A program made the position numbers and the translations under genes. 64,000 nucleotides of DNA from Janthinobacterium rivuli (lineage in GTDB: Bacteria > Pseudomonadota > Gammaproteobacteria > Burkholderiales > Burkholderiaceae_D): contig NZ_WFLJ01000001.1 in the NCBI RefSeq assembly GCF_009208735.1, forward strand, positions 372,001 to 436,000, written 5' to 3'. A model generated the notes under the pieces. That model was not told the DNA's origin, did no database searches, and saw nothing but the letters and a program-made list of their open reading frames with translations. Shown piece after piece: positions 1 to 7,617 of the stretch. Position 1 is the first letter of the stretch; every line of letters starts with the position of its first letter.

Positions 1-148
1 TGCTTTCGATCGCATGTACGCGGTTTTCCAGGTCGTCGAAATTGGTCATCAGGCCGAGCATCTCTTTGGCGCCCTTGACGCACAATTCCGCGTGCTGGTT
101 AAACAATTCAAAAAACTTGCCCTCAGTGGGCATCAAGCGTCCAAACAT
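1..148 (-). CDS. DUF47/PhoU-like phosphate transport regulator, N-terminal fragment
   Basis: Only the first 49 codons are inside the window; the gene continues past the left edge. The start is the ATG at 148, preceded by GGAG about six bases upstream. The protein opens MFGRLMPTEGKFFELFNQHA and continues with a helical segment, which matches the beginning of the DUF47 (TIGR00153) family. Members of that family are PhoU-like helical bundles that usually sit beside a Pit-type low-affinity phosphate permease and are thought to tune its activity. The partner gene would lie outside the window, so this link is inferred from the family. Nothing downstream can be judged. Confidence 0.75.
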   Translation of the reverse strand, partial: MFGRLMPTEGKFFELFNQHAELCVKGAKEMLGLMTNFDDLENRVHAIES

Positions 149-188
149 GTCATTCTCCGTTAAGCATTGAGTCGTGTTATTTACTACA

Positions 189-218
189 GAAAGCCGCCCC
201 TTTTGATGAAGGGGCGGC
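189..218 (-). terminator. Probable terminator after dnaB
   Basis: An eight-base stem (GCCGCCCC at 193-200 with GGGGCGGC at 211-218) closes a ten-base loop, and read on the minus strand it is followed by TTTC. It starts about 25 bases beyond the dnaB stop codon. The T tract is short, so termination may be partial. Confidence 0.6.
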
Positions 219-242
219 CAATGGAATATCAGTGCTGCTGTG

Positions 243-1628
243 TTAGTCGCCTTGGTAAAGCGCCAGGCCACCACTGTAATTGCCAAATTTGGTGTACTGC
301 CCCATGAAGGTGAGGCGGATGCTGCCGATTGGACCGTTACGTTGTTTACCGATGATAATTTCGGCCGTTCCCTTGTCTGGCGAGTCGGGGTTATACACTT
401 CGTCGCGGTAAATGAACAGGATCACGTCGGCATCCTGCTCGATAGCACCCGATTCGCGCAAGTCGGACATGACAGGACGTTTGTTCGGGCGTTGCTCCAG
501 CGAGCGGTTCAGCTGGGACAGCGCGATCACGGGGCAACCGAGTTCTTTCGCCAGGCCTTTCAAGCCCCGTGAAATCTCGGAAATCTCCGTGGCGCGGTTG
601 TCGCCCGGCGTATTGGCCGACATCAGCTGCAAGTAGTCGACGATGATCAGGCCCAGCTTGCCGCATTGACGCGACAAACGGCGCGAGCGGGCGCGCAATT
701 CGATCGAGTTGAGCGCCGGCGTTTCATCGATGTACAACTGCGCGTCGTTCATCTTCTGGATCGCATTCGTCAGGCGCGGCCAGTCTTCGTCGTTCAGGCG
801 GCCCGTGCGCAGACGGTGCTGGTCGAGCTGTCCGACCGAACCGAGCATACGCATGGCCAGCTGGGCGCCGCCCATCTCCATCGAGAACACGGCCACGGGC
901 AAGCCGCTGTCGATGGCCACGTTTTCGCCGATGTTGACGGAAAACGCCGTCTTGCCCATCGACGGACGGCCCGCCACGATCACCAGGTCGCCCGGCTGCA
1001 GACCGGAGGTCATGCGGTCGAGGTCGATGAAACCGGTGGGCACGCCCGTGATTTCACTCTGGTTGTCGCGGCTGTACAGTTCGTCGATGCGCTCGACCAC
1101 CTGCGTCAGCAGGGGCTGGATGGCGGTCCAGCCCTGGGCGCCGCGCGCGCCTTCTTCGGCGATGGCGAAAATCTTCGATTCGGCCTCGTCAAGCATCTGC
1201 TTGACTTCCTTGCCCTGCGGGCTGAAGGCCGTGCCGGAGATATCGTCGGCGACGGTGATGAGCTTGCGCAGCACGCCGCGGTCGCGCACGATCTCGGCGT
1301 AACGCCGGATGTTCGCGGCCGATGGCGTGTTTTGCGCCATGGCGTTCAGGTAAGCGAGTCCGCCCACATCATCGGCCTTGCCGAGCTGGGTCAGGGTTTC
1401 AAAAACAGTAATGACATCGGCTGGCTTGGAAGCGTTAACCATCTTGACGATTTGCTCGAAGATGATGCGATGGTCATAGCGATAGAAATCCTCCGCATGC
1501 ATGAAGTCGGCGATGCGGTCATACGCGGCATTGTCGCGCAGCAGACCACCGATAACGGATTGTTCTGCTTCGATCGAATGCGGCGGAATACGGAGGGAAT
1601 CCAGTTGCGGATCAGAGGGGGCGTTCAT
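243..1628 (-). CDS. dnaB: Replicative DNA helicase DnaB
   Basis: Hexameric 5'-3' helicase that unwinds DNA at the replication fork and recruits primase. The 461-residue product has the two usual parts: an N-terminal helical domain (starting near IEAEQSVIGGLL, residues 17-120) and a RecA-like motor with Walker A GRPSMGKT, a Walker B region IIVDYLQLM and the C-terminal ISRGLKGLAKEL and QLNRSLEQR motifs. The start at 1628 (MNAPSDPQL) gives the normal family length; a longer reading to 1727 would add an unlikely N-terminus running into the terminator upstream. No intein or insertion is seen. It lies 145 bases after rplI, with a terminator between them, so it probably has its own promoter. Confidence 0.97.
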   Translation of the reverse strand: MNAPSDPQLDSLRIPPHSIEAEQSVIGGLLRDNAAYDRIADFMHAEDFYRYDHRIIFEQIVKMVNASKPADVITVFETLTQLGKADDVGGLAYLNAMAQNTPSAANIRRYAEIVRDRGVLRKLITVADDISGTAFSPQGKEVKQMLDEAESKIFAIAEEGARGAQGWTAIQPLLTQVVERIDELYSRDNQSEITGVPTGFIDLDRMTSGLQPGDLVIVAGRPSMGKTAFSVNIGENVAIDSGLPVAVFSMEMGGAQLAMRMLGSVGQLDQHRLRTGRLNDEDWPRLTNAIQKMNDAQLYIDETPALNSIELRARSRRLSRQCGKLGLIIVDYLQLMSANTPGDNRATEISEISRGLKGLAKELGCPVIALSQLNRSLEQRPNKRPVMSDLRESGAIEQDADVILFIYRDEVYNPDSPDKGTAEIIIGKQRNGPIGSIRLTFMGQYTKFGNYSGGLALYQGD

Positions 1629-1698
1629 GGCGCGAATTATACCCGCTTCGGCGTGCTGGCAAAAATAAAGGGCTGAAATTGAGCGAAAAAAAGGCCAC

Positions 1699-1724
1699 AA
1701 AAAAGCCGGGCGAACCCGGCTTTT
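1699..1724 (-). terminator. Rho-independent terminator after rplI
   Basis: GCCGGG (1705-1710), loop CGAA, CCCGGC (1715-1720), flanked by A and T runs. On the minus strand the stem is followed by six T residues. It ends the rpsF-priB-rpsR-rplI transcript. Confidence 0.85.
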
Positions 1725-1773
1725 CATAGTGCTTTACAGTACGGTAGCGCTTGCGGGCCAGGCCCGCAGACGA

Positions 1774-2229
1774 TTACGCGTTCGCGTCTGGAACGACAGC
1801 GATCACCACTTCCACGACCACGTCGGTGTGCAGAGCAACCGAAACGTTGTGCTCGCCAACGATCTTCAGCGGGCCGGTAGGCATGCGGATTTGTGCTTTT
1901 TCAACAGCAAAACCTTGCTTGGTCAGCGCTTCAGCGATGTCGAAGTTGGTGACGGAACCGAACAGACGGCCATCGACGCCAGCTTTTTGAGCAACTTGAA
2001 CGGTCAGACCGCTCAGTTTTTCGCCCTGGGCTTGCGATGCAGCCAGTTTGGCAGCAGCAGCTTTTTCCAGTTCGGCGCGCTTGACTTCGAATTCAGCCAC
2101 AGCGGTTGCCGTGGCACGACGTGCCAGGCGTTGCGGGATCAGGAAGTTACGTGCGTAACCGTCTTTGACTTTGACGACTTCGCCGAGGTTACCGACGTTT
2201 ACAACTTTTTCTAACAGAATGATTTGCAT
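1774..2229 (-). CDS. rplI: 50S ribosomal protein L9 (bL9)
   Basis: Large-subunit protein that binds 23S rRNA near the L1 stalk and helps keep reading frame. The 151-residue product begins with the L9 signature [19 protein letters not shown] followed by [12 protein letters not shown], which is the N-terminal RNA-binding fold; a long charged helix rich in Ala, Glu and Lys (about residues 45-75) connects it to the C-terminal domain. Length matches the family. It is the last gene of the rpsF-priB-rpsR-rplI operon, 27 bases after rpsR, and a strong terminator follows. Confidence 0.97.
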   Translation of the reverse strand: MQIILLEKVVNVGNLGEVVKVKDGYARNFLIPQRLARRATATAVAEFEVKRAELEKAAAAKLAASQAQGEKLSGLTVQVAQKAGVDGRLFGSVTNFDIAEALTKQGFAVEKAQIRMPTGPLKIVGEHNVSVALHTDVVVEVVIAVVPDANA

Positions 2230-2256
2230 AGTTCTTCTCCAGGAATATCTGACCGA

Positions 2257-2547
2257 TTAAGCGTGGTGCAGATCGGTGTATGGCAGCAGCGCGAGGAAGC
2301 GAGCGCGCTTGATTGCGGTGTCGACTTGGCGCTGGTAGTGCGCTTTGGTACCGGTCAGGCGTGCTGGCATGATCTTGCCGTTTTCCTGGACGAAGTCTTT
2401 CAGCGTGTCGACGTCTTTGTAGTCGACTTGTTCAACGTGCGCTGCGGTGAAGCGGCAGAACTTCTTACGTTTGAACAATGGGTTTTGCTGTTTGCGTTTT
2501 TCTTTAAGCTTGAGCTTATTTTTGTCGAACTTTTTACCGAATGCCAT
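2257..2547 (-). CDS. rpsR: 30S ribosomal protein S18 (bS18)
   Basis: Small-subunit protein that pairs with S6 on the platform of the 30S subunit. The 96-residue product is basic, with the conserved core FKRKKFCRF and the segment [27 protein letters not shown], followed by the Arg-rich [19 protein letters not shown]. An extra Lys-rich N-terminus ([14 protein letters not shown]) makes it longer than the 75-residue E. coli protein, which is common in Betaproteobacteria. It sits 15 bases downstream of priB and upstream of rplI, the standard order. Confidence 0.97.
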   Translation of the reverse strand: MAFGKKFDKNKLKLKEKRKQQNPLFKRKKFCRFTAAHVEQVDYKDVDTLKDFVQENGKIMPARLTGTKAHYQRQVDTAIKRARFLALLPYTDLHHA

Positions 2548-2562
2548 GTCAGGCTCCTGTAT

Positions 2563-2871
2563 CTAAAATGCGCTAGTCGGGGTGACTGCACTAAAATCAA
2601 TGATGTGAAACACCAAACTCTTGCTGTTGCGGCTCTTCCTGGCCAGGAAACCCGTGAACTGATAGACCCCGCCCAAGCTTGCCTGACTGAACCGTCCTGA
2701 GATTTCGCCAGCGGCTAGCGCGGCGACATCAAACTCGGTCAAACGGGCAATCCCTGCTTCCATCTGCTGCGAACTGTGTTGCAATACTGCATTCACAATC
2801 GGCAGCCCTGCCGGGGTATAGCGCAATATTTCGCGCTCGGCAATGATGGCGGTAACTTGTAGCTGGTTCAG
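2563..2871 (-). CDS. priB: Primosomal replication protein N (PriB)
   Basis: OB-fold single-stranded-DNA-binding protein that stabilises PriA at stalled forks during replication restart. The family core is clear: LRYTPAGLPIVNAVLQHSS, then QMEAGIARL, then GVYQFTGFLARKSRNSKSLVFHI. No in-frame ATG or GTG exists at the right place: between the rpsF stop and the core the reading frame contains only a CTG at 2871, which would give NQLQVTAIIAERE before the core and 102 residues in total, with AGGA eight bases upstream. The alternative TTG at 2826 would remove the first beta strand. The CTG start is therefore preferred, but it is inference. It lies between rpsF and rpsR as in other Proteobacteria. Confidence 0.85.
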   Translation of the reverse strand: MNQLQVTAIIAEREILRYTPAGLPIVNAVLQHSSQQMEAGIARLTEFDVAALAAGEISGRFSQASLGGVYQFTGFLARKSRNSKSLVFHIIDFSAVTPTSAF

Positions 2872-2891
2872 CGCACGATCCTGGTCAAGAA

Positions 2892-3281
2892 TTAAGCTGC
2901 TGCTGCGGCTGGAGCGGCTGCTGGTGCTTCGGTGCGGTGGCTTTTGGCCGCGTCTTCGCGTTGTACCGATTTCATCATCGGCGAAGGAGCTGTTTCAGCT
3001 TTCTTCATTTTAACGGTCAGGTGACGCAACACGGCATCATTGAATTTGAATGCTGTTTCCAACTCGACCAGGGTCTCGTTGTCGCATTCGATGTTCAGGC
3101 AGATGTAGTGTGCTTTAGGCAGCTTTTGGATCGAGTAAGCCATTTGACGGCGGCCCCAATCTTCCACGCGGTGAACCGAACCGCCGCGGGTGGTTACGCT
3201 GGCTTTGTAGCGTTCGATCATCGCGGGCACTTGCTCGCTTTGGTCCGGATGGACGATAAAGACTATTTCATAATGACGCAT
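2892..3281 (-). CDS. rpsF: 30S ribosomal protein S6 (bS6)
   Basis: Small-subunit platform protein that binds S18 and 16S rRNA. The 129-residue product starts [19 protein letters not shown] and contains the conserved blocks [16 protein letters not shown] and [11 protein letters not shown], with LRHLTVK near residue 90. After the globular part there is a hydrophilic tail ending in an Ala/Pro-rich run, similar to the extended tails seen in many Proteobacteria. First gene of the rpsF-priB-rpsR-rplI operon; the promoter should lie in the 275-base interval shared with the divergent lexA gene. Confidence 0.97.
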   Translation of the reverse strand: MRHYEIVFIVHPDQSEQVPAMIERYKASVTTRGGSVHRVEDWGRRQMAYSIQKLPKAHYICLNIECDNETLVELETAFKFNDAVLRHLTVKMKKAETAPSPMMKSVQREDAAKSHRTEAPAAAPAAAAA

Positions 3282-3499
3282 GCAAACTCCTTCAGGTCGG
3301 ATTGATAATCGCCCACCCCGGCGTCAAGACGGGTGTGGGAAGGTCAGCCGAAGATTATAACCGCCTTTTGCAAACGTTTCAATCATTCCTTCCACCAAGG
3401 CCCGAAAAGCCCGTGCGCCGCCGTGCTTTCCGCCCTGGGACAAGTATTTCTTGCGAAATTCGCCGAAAACACGGAAATCCCCTTGCATAGTGGGCGATA

Positions 3500-3515
3500 C
3501 TGTACAAAAATACAG
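3500..3515. promoter_or_regulatory. SOS box 1 upstream of lexA
   Basis: CTGTACAAAAATACAG fits the CTGT-N8-ACAG pattern bound by LexA in E. coli and many Proteobacteria. It lies 42 bases before the chosen lexA start. Confidence 0.9.
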
Positions 3516-3516
3516 A

Positions 3517-3532
3517 CTGTTCATATAGACAG
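3517..3532. promoter_or_regulatory. SOS box 2 upstream of lexA
   Basis: CTGTTCATATAGACAG is a second CTGT-N8-ACAG site, offset 17 bases from the first, so two LexA dimers could sit side by side. A tandem pair before lexA is the same arrangement as in E. coli and implies autorepression. Confidence 0.88.
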
Positions 3533-3556
3533 CATTTTAGTATGCACCCACCGCTC

Positions 3557-4192
3557 ATGATCAAGCTGACAGCACGACAAGAACAAATCCTGAACCTGAT
3601 CAAGGACGCGATTGAAAACACGGGCTTTCCTCCTACCCGTGCCGAGATCGCCAATGAACTGGGTTTCAAATCGGCCAATGCGGCCGAAGAGCATTTGCAG
3701 GCCCTGGCCCGCAAGGGCGCGATCGAGATTTCGCCTGGCACCTCGCGCGGCATCCGCCTGATCGGCGCGGCCGCCGAAGCGGCGCCATCGAAAGTGCCGG
3801 CAGCGCTGCTGATGTCGCTGCCCCTGATCGGCCGGGTGGCCGCCGGCTCCCCCATCCTGGCGCAGGAAAACCTGGAAGCGAGCTACAACGTGGACCCGGC
3901 CCTGTTCTCGGCCAAGCCCGACTTCCTGCTGAAGGTACGCGGCTGGTCCATGCGCGACGCCGGCATCATGGATGGCGACTTATTGGCCGTCAAGAAGGTC
4001 GACAGCGCCAAGAATGGCCAGATCGTCGTGGCCCGCATCGGCGACGAAGTCACCGTCAAGCGCTACAAGAAAACGGGGTCCGTCATCGAACTATTCCCGG
4101 AAAACCCCGACTTCAAGGTGATCACCGTGTCACCGGAAGATGAGTTCGCCCTGGAAGGTTTGGCGGTCGGACTGATGCGCAGCTGGCATTAA
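3557..4192 (+). CDS. lexA: SOS repressor LexA
   Basis: Transcriptional repressor of DNA-damage genes that cleaves itself when RecA filaments form. An N-terminal winged helix-turn-helix ([19 protein letters not shown], then [20 protein letters not shown]) is followed by the S24 peptidase-like domain with the Ala-Gly cleavage site in RVAAGSPI, the catalytic Ser in GWSMRDAGI and the catalytic Lys in VTVKRYKK. The ATG at 3557 gives 211 residues and the usual MIKLT start; an ATG five codons upstream (3542) is possible. Two SOS boxes directly upstream show autoregulation. A bidirectional terminator follows. Confidence 0.96.
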   Translation: MIKLTARQEQILNLIKDAIENTGFPPTRAEIANELGFKSANAAEEHLQALARKGAIEISPGTSRGIRLIGAAAEAAPSKVPAALLMSLPLIGRVAAGSPILAQENLEASYNVDPALFSAKPDFLLKVRGWSMRDAGIMDGDLLAVKKVDSAKNGQIVVARIGDEVTVKRYKKTGSVIELFPENPDFKVITVSPEDEFALEGLAVGLMRSWH

Positions 4193-4204
4193 ATTACCGC
4201 CCGT

Positions 4205-4243
4205 AAAAAAGGGCCGCGACAGCATGACTGTCGCGGCCCTTTT
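4205..4243. terminator. Bidirectional terminator between lexA and the PLP enzyme gene
   Basis: A perfect 12-base-pair stem (GGGCCGCGACAG at 4211-4222 with its complement at 4228-4239) has an A run on its left and a T run on its right. It can stop lexA transcripts on the plus strand and the opposing transcripts on the minus strand. Confidence 0.9.
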
Positions 4244-4261
4244 CACATGGCGCGCGGCGGC

Positions 4262-5503
4262 CTATGCGTCCAGTGCGTTCTTGAAATCGTCGAGCAAGTC
4301 GGCTTCATCCTCGATACCGACGGACACGCGGATCAGCGACTCGGCGATGCCCATGCTGGCGCGGCGCTCGGCGCCCATCTCGTAGAAAATCGTGTGGGCG
4401 ACGGGGATGACCAGGGTGCGCGTGTCGCCCAGGTTACTGGCTGGAATCGCCAGATTCAGGCGGTTGAGGAAATCGAAGCAGTCGATGCCATCCTTCAACT
4501 CAAAGCTGAACAGGGAACCATAGCTGCGGAACAACTCCGTCGCCAGCGCGTGCTGCGGGTGCGACGCAAGGCCCGGGTAGTGCACGGCGGCCACGCGCGG
4601 GTCGGCGGCCAGCATGGTGGCCAGCGCCAGGGCGTTCGAGCAGGTGCGGTCCATGCGCAAGGCCATGGTTTCCGCGCCGACGGCGATATGGTGCGCCGCT
4701 TCCGGCCCCAGCGAGGCGCCGAAGTCGCGCAAGGCCTTGGCGCGGATTTGCGCGATGCCCCACTGGGCCGGCGCCGCCTTCTTGTAGTTTTCAAAGATAT
4801 TCGGGTAACGCGTCCAGTCGAACACGCCCGTGTCCGTCAAGCTGCCGCCCAGGGCATTGCCGTGGCCGCCGATGGATTTCGTCAAGGCATTGACCACCAG
4901 GCCCGCGCCCACCTCTTTCGGGCGGAACAAATAGGGCGTCGTCATCGTGTTGTCGACGATGTACAGGATGCCCTTCTCGCGGCACAAGTCACCGATTTTT
5001 TTCAGGTCGGCGATCTGCGTGCGCGGATTGGCGATGGTTTCGACAAACACGATGCGCGTGGCCGGCGTGATGGCGGCCGCCACATTGGCCATGTCGGTGG
5101 CGTCGACGAAGGACACGGCGATGCCCTGCCCCGTTACCGTTTGCCACAGGCTGTTGGTATTACCAAACAAGAAAGCCGAAGACACGACGTGATCGCCCGC
5201 GCGCAGCAAGGATTGCACCACGGCGCCGATGGCGCCCATGCCGGTGGCGAAGCACAGCGTGGCCACGCCGTCTTCCATCTTGTTGACCTTGTCTTCCAGC
5301 GCGGACACGGTCGGATTGCCCTGGCGGCCATAGCGGAAACCCGGCTCCTTGCCCTGGAACACGGAAGCGAGCTGGCGCGCATCGGCGTAGCCGAATGCAA
5401 CGGAAGTATGCACGGGCTTGTGCAGCGAACCATGTTCGATGCCCTTGCGGCGGTCGTTATGCAGGATGGTGGTGGTAAAGCCGTAGTTTTTTTTATCGTT
5501 CAT
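4262..5503 (-). CDS. Cystathionine gamma-synthase family PLP enzyme
   Basis: Fold-type I PLP enzyme of the Cys/Met metabolism family (413 residues from the ATG at 5503). Visible landmarks are the phosphate-binding YGRQGNPT (58-65), the ATGMGAIGAVV cofactor loop, VDNTMTTPYLF with the Asp that contacts the pyridine nitrogen, and the Schiff-base lysine in NALTKSIGGHGN (Lys209). In this position next to purF many Proteobacteria carry metZ (O-succinylhomoserine sulfhydrylase), but this sequence differs from typical MetZ, so the sulfur substrate is not assigned. It may make homocysteine or methionine precursors, or act as a gamma-lyase. It lies 43 bases after purF and probably shares its transcript. 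Confidence 0.85.
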   Translation of the reverse strand: MNDKKNYGFTTTILHNDRRKGIEHGSLHKPVHTSVAFGYADARQLASVFQGKEPGFRYGRQGNPTVSALEDKVNKMEDGVATLCFATGMGAIGAVVQSLLRAGDHVVSSAFLFGNTNSLWQTVTGQGIAVSFVDATDMANVAAAITPATRIVFVETIANPRTQIADLKKIGDLCREKGILYIVDNTMTTPYLFRPKEVGAGLVVNALTKSIGGHGNALGGSLTDTGVFDWTRYPNIFENYKKAAPAQWGIAQIRAKALRDFGASLGPEAAHHIAVGAETMALRMDRTCSNALALATMLAADPRVAAVHYPGLASHPQHALATELFRSYGSLFSFELKDGIDCFDFLNRLNLAIPASNLGDTRTLVIPVAHTIFYEMGAERRASMGIAESLIRVSVGIEDEADLLDDFKNALDA

Positions 5504-5546
5504 GATCGCGGAGAAAAAAATGCCCGGCATCGGCCGGGCAGCTTAC

Positions 5547-7070
5547 TTATGCTTCTGTCGTTGCCAGGTTCAGGTTCAGCTGGGAACGCGGCGTATCTTC
5601 GGGCGCTGCCGCCTTCGGATGGTGGCGCGCATATTCCAGGCGGTCCAGGTATTCCTGCGACACGTCGCCCGTCACGTACACGCCATCGAAGCACGAGGCC
5701 TCGAAGTTGGTCAGGGCCGGGTTGACGTCGGCGATCGCCTGCTTCAGCGCACCGATATCCTGGTACACGAGGTAGTCGGCCGTGATTTCGCGGCACACTT
5801 CTTCCGTCGTGCGGCCATAGGCGATCAGTTCGTCGCGCGTCGGCATGTCGATGCCGTACACGTTCGGGTAGATCACCGGCGGCGCGGCCGAGGCGAAGAT
5901 GACTTTCGTCGCGCCCGCTTCACGCGCCATCTGCACGATTTCACGGCTGGTGGTGCCGCGCACGATGGAATCGTCGACCAGCAGCACCACTTTATCCTTG
6001 AATTCGGACGGGATGGCGTTGAGCTTCTGGCGCACGGATTTCTTGCGCGCCGCCTGGCCCGGCATGATGAAGGTGCGGCCGATGTAGCGATTCTTGATGA
6101 AGCCTTCGCGGTATTCGATGTTCAGCGCCATGGCAAGCTGGATGGCGGCCGGACGCGAGGAGTCGGGAATCGGCATGACCACGTCGATATGCACGCCAGG
6201 CAATTCGGCGCGGATCTTCTCGGCCAGGTATTCGCCCATTTTCAGGCGCGTGGCGTACACGGAGGCACCGTCGATGACGGAGTCGGGACGGGCCAGGTAG
6301 ACGAATTCGAACACGCACGGGTTCAGGCTGGCATTGTCGGCGCATTGGGCGCTGTGCAATTGCTTGTCTGCATCGATGAAGACGGCTTCGCCGGGACCGA
6401 TGTCGCGCACGAAGCGGAAGCCCATGCCTTCCAGTGCCACGGATTCGGAGGCGATCAGGTATTCGGGACCCTGCTCCGTTTCATTGATGCCCAGGCACAG
6501 CGGGCGGATGCCGTGCGGATCGCGGAAGGCCAGCAAGCCCACGCCGGCGATTTGCGCCACGGCGGCGTAACCACCCTTGACGCGGCGGTTCAGCACGGTA
6601 ACGGCCTTGAAGATGGCTTCCGGGTCCAGGTTCAGGCCCGTCGTCGCTTCCTGGATTTCATGCGCCAGCACGTTGAGCAGTACTTCCGAGTCGGAATCGG
6701 TATTGATGTGGCGGCGGTCGTTCTTGAACATTTCCTGTTTCAACTGTTCCCAGTTGGTCAGGTTGCCATTGTGCGCCAGGGTGATGCCGAACGGCGCATT
6801 CACATAAAACGGTTGTGCTTCCTCTTCGCTCGACGAACCGGCCGTCGGGTAGCGGCAATGGCCGATGCCCGTCGTGCCTTGCAGCGAACGCATGTTGCGC
6901 GTACGGAAGACGTCACGCACGAGGCCATTGGCCTTGTGCATGGAAAACATACTGCTGTGATTGGTCGCAATCCCTGCCGCGTCCTGACCGCGATGTTGCA
7001 GGAGCAACAATGCATCATAGAGCAATTGATTGACAGGTTGATGGGAAACGACGCCGACGATGCCACACAT
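5547..7070 (-). CDS. purF: Amidophosphoribosyltransferase
   Basis: First committed step of purine synthesis: transfers ammonia from glutamine to PRPP to give 5-phosphoribosylamine. The 507-residue product starts MCGIVGVVSHQ, where Cys2 becomes the N-terminal nucleophile of the Ntn glutaminase domain after Met removal. The glutaminase half shows LQHRGQDAAGI, GHCRYPTAGS and AHNGNLTNW; the phosphoribosyltransferase half shows the PRPP loop VVLLVDDSIVRGTTS. No propeptide precedes Cys2, as in the E. coli type. It follows cvpA and precedes the PLP enzyme gene, a conserved proteobacterial order. Confidence 0.97.
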   Translation of the reverse strand: MCGIVGVVSHQPVNQLLYDALLLLQHRGQDAAGIATNHSSMFSMHKANGLVRDVFRTRNMRSLQGTTGIGHCRYPTAGSSSEEEAQPFYVNAPFGITLAHNGNLTNWEQLKQEMFKNDRRHINTDSDSEVLLNVLAHEIQEATTGLNLDPEAIFKAVTVLNRRVKGGYAAVAQIAGVGLLAFRDPHGIRPLCLGINETEQGPEYLIASESVALEGMGFRFVRDIGPGEAVFIDADKQLHSAQCADNASLNPCVFEFVYLARPDSVIDGASVYATRLKMGEYLAEKIRAELPGVHIDVVMPIPDSSRPAAIQLAMALNIEYREGFIKNRYIGRTFIMPGQAARKKSVRQKLNAIPSEFKDKVVLLVDDSIVRGTTSREIVQMAREAGATKVIFASAAPPVIYPNVYGIDMPTRDELIAYGRTTEEVCREITADYLVYQDIGALKQAIADVNPALTNFEASCFDGVYVTGDVSQEYLDRLEYARHHPKAAAPEDTPRSQLNLNLATTEA

Positions 7071-7108
7071 GGTGTGCTCCTAAACTGTGCTACTGATTTT
7101 AAAAAAAT

Positions 7109-7597
7109 TCAAAATTTCACATGCTGCGCGTAAGCGGCAGGCAGATAAGGCTTGATGGCGCGCGCGCCCTGTTCCGCGAACGGGCTGAGCAGCGCATTTT
7201 TCCAGAATGGCTGCTGCGGTATGGACGTCATGCCACACAAGATGACGGCGGTCAGCACGATCACAAGGCCCCGCGCCACGCCGAACAGGCTGCCCAGGGT
7301 CCGATCGGCCAGGCTCAGGCCCGTCACCTTGACGAGCGCGTCGACCGTCATGGAGAGCAATCCCATCAAGATGCGCACGCCGATGAACAGCACCACGAAG
7401 GCCAGCAATAAACGGATGGCTTCGCCCGGCACGGCTTCCGGCAGGAATTTCGCCAGGGTGGCGCCATAGGCGTTGGCAATGACGAAAGCCACGATCCAGC
7501 TGACCAGGGACAGTATTTCCTTGACCAGGCCGCGCATCATGCTGATCAGCACGGACGTCACCAGCACGAACAGCACCAGGTAATCGAAGATCGTCAC
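7109..7597 (-). CDS. cvpA: CvpA family inner-membrane protein
   Basis: Small membrane protein of 162 residues with four hydrophobic stretches: about 5-22, 30-50, 62-82 and 105-122. Family hallmarks include FDYLVLFVL, the GLVKEILSLVSWIVAF segment and ADRTLGSLFGVARGLV. CvpA was first named for colicin V production and affects envelope stress tolerance in other bacteria, but its molecular role is not settled. It lies between the SPOR-domain gene and purF, the same cluster as in E. coli and Pseudomonas, and its start is only 20 bases beyond the SPOR gene's stop. Confidence 0.93.
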   Translation of the reverse strand: MTIFDYLVLFVLVTSVLISMMRGLVKEILSLVSWIVAFVIANAYGATLAKFLPEAVPGEAIRLLLAFVVLFIGVRILMGLLSMTVDALVKVTGLSLADRTLGSLFGVARGLVIVLTAVILCGMTSIPQQPFWKNALLSPFAEQGARAIKPYLPAAYAQHVKF

Positions 7598-7617
7598 GCG
7601 CGTTCAGCCTTGCAACA

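Noticed and set aside
666..1676. Long plus-strand reading frame opposite dnaB
   Set aside because: It is the antisense shadow of dnaB in G+C-rich DNA; the protein is Arg/His-rich with no family resemblance.
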